Shown in pieces: positions 56,213 through 64,000 of a stretch of 64,000 nucleotides of DNA. The stretch lies in contig NC_057769.1 in the NCBI RefSeq assembly GCF_010389155.1, forward strand, positions 30,938,735 to 31,002,734. Reading direction: 5' to 3'. This DNA is from Erigeron canadensis. Lineage: Eukaryota; Streptophyta; Magnoliopsida; Asterales; Asteraceae. The first letter of the stretch is position 1. Each line of letters opens with the position of its first letter. The notes beneath the pieces were generated by a model. The model was not told the DNA's origin. It saw only the letters and a program-made list of their open reading frames with translations, and searched no databases. A program made the translations under genes and the position numbers.

Positions 56213-58686
56213 CTATAAGCTTAACTTTCCACTGCCATCACAGGATTTACAAGATCGAGCTGACAAGCATTTCGTGCAGTAACTCCATTTCTTCGGTAGC
56301 CTGTCAAAACATTTTTGTAAAATTTTAGTATGAAACCATGTTTTCGTATGCAAAACAAAAATTAAATCAAGTACTATATATACCCTGCTGTGTATCTAGT
56401 AGCCATATTCTTCGCATTCAATCTGGCTTTCTCGGCACTTCCATCTGACATTCTTTTCAGCACAAATCCTTCGCCTTTGCATTCAGGACATATCCCTGAA
56501 CCACCACAATCGTCACAAGTTCTTGTTGGAACAGACTGTGGTTAGATAAAACAGAATTAGACCAATAATGCAACTTGCTGCTGCAGAAAAGGGCCCATTT
56601 TGTAGTATCTAGGAGATGCATATAGCTACATATACCTGGGCTGTCTCTATAGACTTGGTTCTCCTAGCCAAAAGGGTGGCAGCTGCACCCACCACTGTGG
56701 CGGCAACTGCAACAGAAGCAGCTGTTTCCGGTAATCCATGTGGTATTAAAGTTTCTTTTGGCTTTGCAGGATATGAGACAAAAGAACTTTTATAGAACAT
56801 GGTGTAGTCTTTAAACTTCAATTCCTTCCCTATTTCAAAACGGCACAAGTAAAAACCAGATATGATGTCTGCCGCAGGTAACATGACTAATGGGCACACG
56901 AATAGAATTCATAAAACTATTAACACGAACTTAGGTCTTGCTTGTTTGTTAATGTTGGTAAGTTGTCCGTGAACATTCATTTGTGTTTTTGTTCGTTTAT
57001 ATCTTTCTGGTACAGTTTAAATACTTACTAAACTAGTACTCCTTATACTTCAGGAAAGAATACAAGCATACATGAAAACAATCATTTTAAACACAGTACT
57101 TCACGATATGTTTGTTTATGTTCGTTTGTTTTCTTTCTATAAGGTACGAATATGGAAAAGATTATTTTCTTAACAAACAAGTATCCATTCATTTAATGTT
57201 GGTGTTTGCTCGTTTCGTTTACATCCCTGACCTTTTGCTTCTTCTATTCCCTTTCTTTCCGTATATCAGATTTTGTCGTTAAACCTTGCAGCATATTCCA
57301 TATATCATCAAAAAAAAAATGTGATTTTTTTCGTGTATCATTAAATCTTGCAGCATATTCCATATACCATAAAAAAAAATGTGATTCTCTGTGTTGACTT
57401 ACAAACATATACTTAACCCCCTGCACCCTTTCAGGAGTCCAAATCTCACAAGTCCAAAGAAAAATATCTAAACATTGTTGTAAGACTACATAAACAAACA
57501 TGATAAAAGACTATGGTCACTATCATATTAGTATTGTGTTGCTGTCATGTTAGACAAATCTCATATAAAGCAACCATTTTTAAATCGAGGAGGAGTTTCT
57601 TGGTTCGAATACTAATTACTTAACCGTCCACATTCAAAATTCTTCTAAATTATAACTATCTTCCTTAAGCCAAAAGCTAAGACTTTTCATACTATATACA
57701 TAAAAATATTTCGAGAAAACGACATACTGCCAAAGGCTCCTCAGCTTCACAGAGAGTCCATTATAAGAAAGTGTAAGAATGTAGAGCATATTTTTGACTT
57801 AAAACCAGTGTCTATTTCTGGATGACAACTATTTTGTCTTAGGACTTCCTAATATCAATACTAGGTAACACCCCTGGATACAAGCAAATTATATATTGAA
57901 CCAATAATTACTACCACACTATGTGCTAAAGAATTTTGATCCTCAAGATAATTATTGATACACATAACAATCAAGATAACAATCATAATATTTGATTGCA
58001 ATTACCATGGACAATTTTTCACTCAAGAAAGCCACCCTGGCCCCAAAACTCTTAGGGCGCATTTAATTGTGGAAAATGATTCTAGTTTTCCATTTCTAAT
58101 TTTCTAGAAAATGGAAAATGAAAAGTGGAAAACATTAAAAAAAAAAAAAAGTGTTTTCTAATTTTCTATAGAAAAGTGTAAAACAGTATTTTCAGTTTTT
58201 TTGGAAAACATTTTTGGAAAATTATGATTTGATCGCATTTTCTGTTTCCATGTTTTCTTGGAAAGCAAAAATGGAAAACAAGGGATAAACGTACGGTTTT
58301 TACATAAAAAGCTAAGTTTAATCTAATCAATAACCTTAATTATACGAACAACAAAGAATACGAATGAATCATAATTCTATAGTTAAATCACATATATCCA
58401 AAGTTATATAACTTTCAAAGACAAAGTATTAAGAAAGTGGAAGAATTATTTCATTGATCTCAAACAGCAATTTATAGAACTAGTAGAAACTATCCACTAA
58501 CTACAAGAATAGTTCTTTAAGTATATATACATACATCTCTACAAGTATAGATACAGAACAGGAGTACAGCAAGCTAATAAATTCTAAACTTACAATATGA
58601 GAGTAAATTGTGAAAAGTAAAAAGGATTTATTTTTACCATTTGAGAATGAAGTAACAGGAATGATAGTCTGCAAAGAAAGCTCCAT
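56213..58686 (-). CDS. DnaJ-type Cys-rich domain protein, membrane-anchored
   Basis: Small protein with a DnaJ-like zinc-binding region but no J domain, as in plant BSD2/SCO2-type plastid thiol chaperones. Exons on the minus strand are 58686-58638, 56829-56636, 56535-56384 and 56300-56213, giving 160 residues; joins are GT-AG. Residues 52-71 form one Ala/Val-rich hydrophobic segment followed by ARR, a likely membrane anchor. Two matching C-x2-C-x5-C-x2-C sets follow, at Cys88/91/97/100 (CDDCGGSGICPEC) and Cys140/143/149/152, each trailed by a GEG/GSG turn, and the protein ends GKLSL. The N-terminus is short and Ser/Thr-rich, perhaps a plastid signal, but not decisive. Intron 1 is about 1.8 kb and holds a 62-bp tandem duplication and a MITE-like fold-back; the other introns are short. 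The function, redox-dependent folding or assembly, is by family analogy only. Confidence 0.85.
57279..57393. repeat. 62-bp tandem duplication in intron
   Basis: TTAAACCTTGCAGCATATTC...AAAAATGTGATTTTTTTCG is repeated from 57341 as TTAAATCTTGCAGCATATTC...AAAAATGTGATTCTCTG. It lies in intron 1 of the DnaJ-type gene. Confidence 0.9.
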
Positions 58687-59951
58687 TTTGATGTGGTGGT
58701 GTTCTTGTGTAAATATCTAACATATAGATGATTTCTTTCATCCTGTAGTTTCTGTATCAGAGTATCACTTATCCAGTTATCCTACATAAAATCTTTTGCA
58801 TTGGTGTGAAGTGACATGTATACCCTTTTTATGACCATATTGTATCTTGATAATATAAGTTTTTAGGAGAGTTATAATTGATGTTTCTGTGTGAAAAGAT
58901 TAAGATTAAAACTCCAGCTTGCGTTTAGTTACCCAAAGTTTTTTGAAAATTTTTTATTTTAATTTAAGAAAAAATATTTTAAAAAAATGATTAGGTATTT
59001 TACTTTTACAAAACTTTGAAAAACTTATACAGTTGAAACTTTGAAAAATATAGAGAGTTTAAAGATTTCTAGAAAACTATATAAATGAGTTTTCATAGAG
59101 GAAGTTATGAGTTGGAAAACTTTTTTTTTTTTAAATTGTTACATTTAAACATGTTCTTTGTTTTTTCATGTTTTCCTTAAAATTATTTCTAAACAATTCA
59201 ATGTATTTTTACAATTGAATACACCCTTAGTATTTAAATGTAGCTACGTTTATCATCCTGGTCGGTGACAGTCACACCCTTAAGACTAAATGTCACTACG
59301 TGAAGTATTTTTTTACTAGTAAAGACATGAGTAACTAAAGATTGAGAAATCACAAAACTGCAAAGTTCAAATTACATGAATAAACCATTGGAAAGTTTTA
59401 ACTTCAAGGAGGATGATGCGTTTATGCTTCAATTTACTAATTGATTCACCTTTAAAATTCGTGTGCCTCAATATCGTCACATGGATTTAAAAAAATGGTG
59501 CATTCTTTTGAAGTTGTCAGATTTATAAACATATCAATAAAATAAAAATTGCTAACTACTAGTAGATGCATAAAAAACTACCGAGTATAATTTTAGAGAG
59601 ACTCACGCCCAACAGAAGCACTTTCAGAATATATTTTTTGTCCATTAAAAATGTTTAGTTGTTTATAGACACATGCCAACACTAAACCGAAAAGGCTTTC
59701 AATTTTTATCGAAAAGAAAAACTGGAGAGCATTGTTTGTCCCAGCGACTGGACGATGCAACTCCAAAACATTAGGGAAATTAAACAACAGTAGTCGAAAC
59801 AACCATGCCGAGTCCAAATTGAAAGATGAAATGTAGTTACAAGTTTCGACAGCAGAAGTGTCAACAGTATTCATAACAAAAGATTTCAGCAACTAATATC
59901 AATATATAATCCCACAAAAGCCATGACTTTAACATCATTATTAATGATAAT
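58687..59951. other. intergenic between DnaJ-type gene and CDC48 3' end
   Basis: No gene was seen. A region at about 58918-59230 (TTGCGTTTAGTTACCCAAAG ... TTGAATACACCCTTAG) looks like a decayed MITE. The right side should contain the CDC48 3' UTR. Confidence 0.5.

Positions 59952-64000
<4,049 letters not shown>

Overview
The window is nuclear DNA of a flowering plant. It has AT-rich intergenic sequence, short GT-AG introns, typical eudicot gene families and many plant DNA-transposon relics. The style of some repeats (long solo-LTR-like TGTAACACCCC...GGGGTGTGACA unit, MULE carrying a Ulp1-like gene, FAR1-type transposase) would fit Asteraceae, but that is inference and was not checked against any database.

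Genes. Three high-affinity nitrate transporter genes of the NRT2 family lie in the first 33 kb: a 5'-truncated canonical NRT2.1-like copy (1-1346, +), and two very similar complete copies facing each other (18745-20563, + and 31056-32899, -). All three share the same two intron positions. Between the facing pair sits a decayed Mutator-like element (21481-26706): a FAR1-type transposase pseudogene on the minus strand with in-frame stops and frameshifts, and, tail-to-tail with it, an open multi-exon Ulp1-like cysteine protease gene whose catalytic His position appears to be Arg. The right third carries a small intronless C2H2 zinc-finger protein with a C-terminal EAR motif (52716-53129, +), a four-exon membrane-anchored DnaJ-type Cys-rich protein (56213-58686, -), and most of a CDC48/p97 AAA ATPase gene (59952-63262, -, first exon beyond the window edge).

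The 19 kb between the last NRT2 gene and the zinc-finger gene (about 33-52 kb) and the gaps elsewhere have no convincing protein gene. They are filled with small non-autonomous transposons. Several have diagnostic target-site duplications: a 601-bp hAT element (8-bp TSD CCTAGCAC), a 1.4-kb MULE-type element (9-bp TSD TTTCTTTAA) with a GAA microsatellite and a perfect 32-bp palindrome, two CACTA MITEs (TSDs TAC and ATG), PIF/Harbinger-type MITEs (TSD TTA), a tRNA-derived SINE with flanking repeats, and a pair of Helitrons in opposite orientation. There are also long fold-back elements, a three-copy palindromic MITE family inserted at (TA)n tracts, and nested insertions.

The most noteworthy points are the inverted NRT2 pair bracketing the MULE, the open Ulp1-like frame beside a dead transposase, the near-perfect 470-bp fold-back, and the nested MITE stack at 54.2-55.1 kb.
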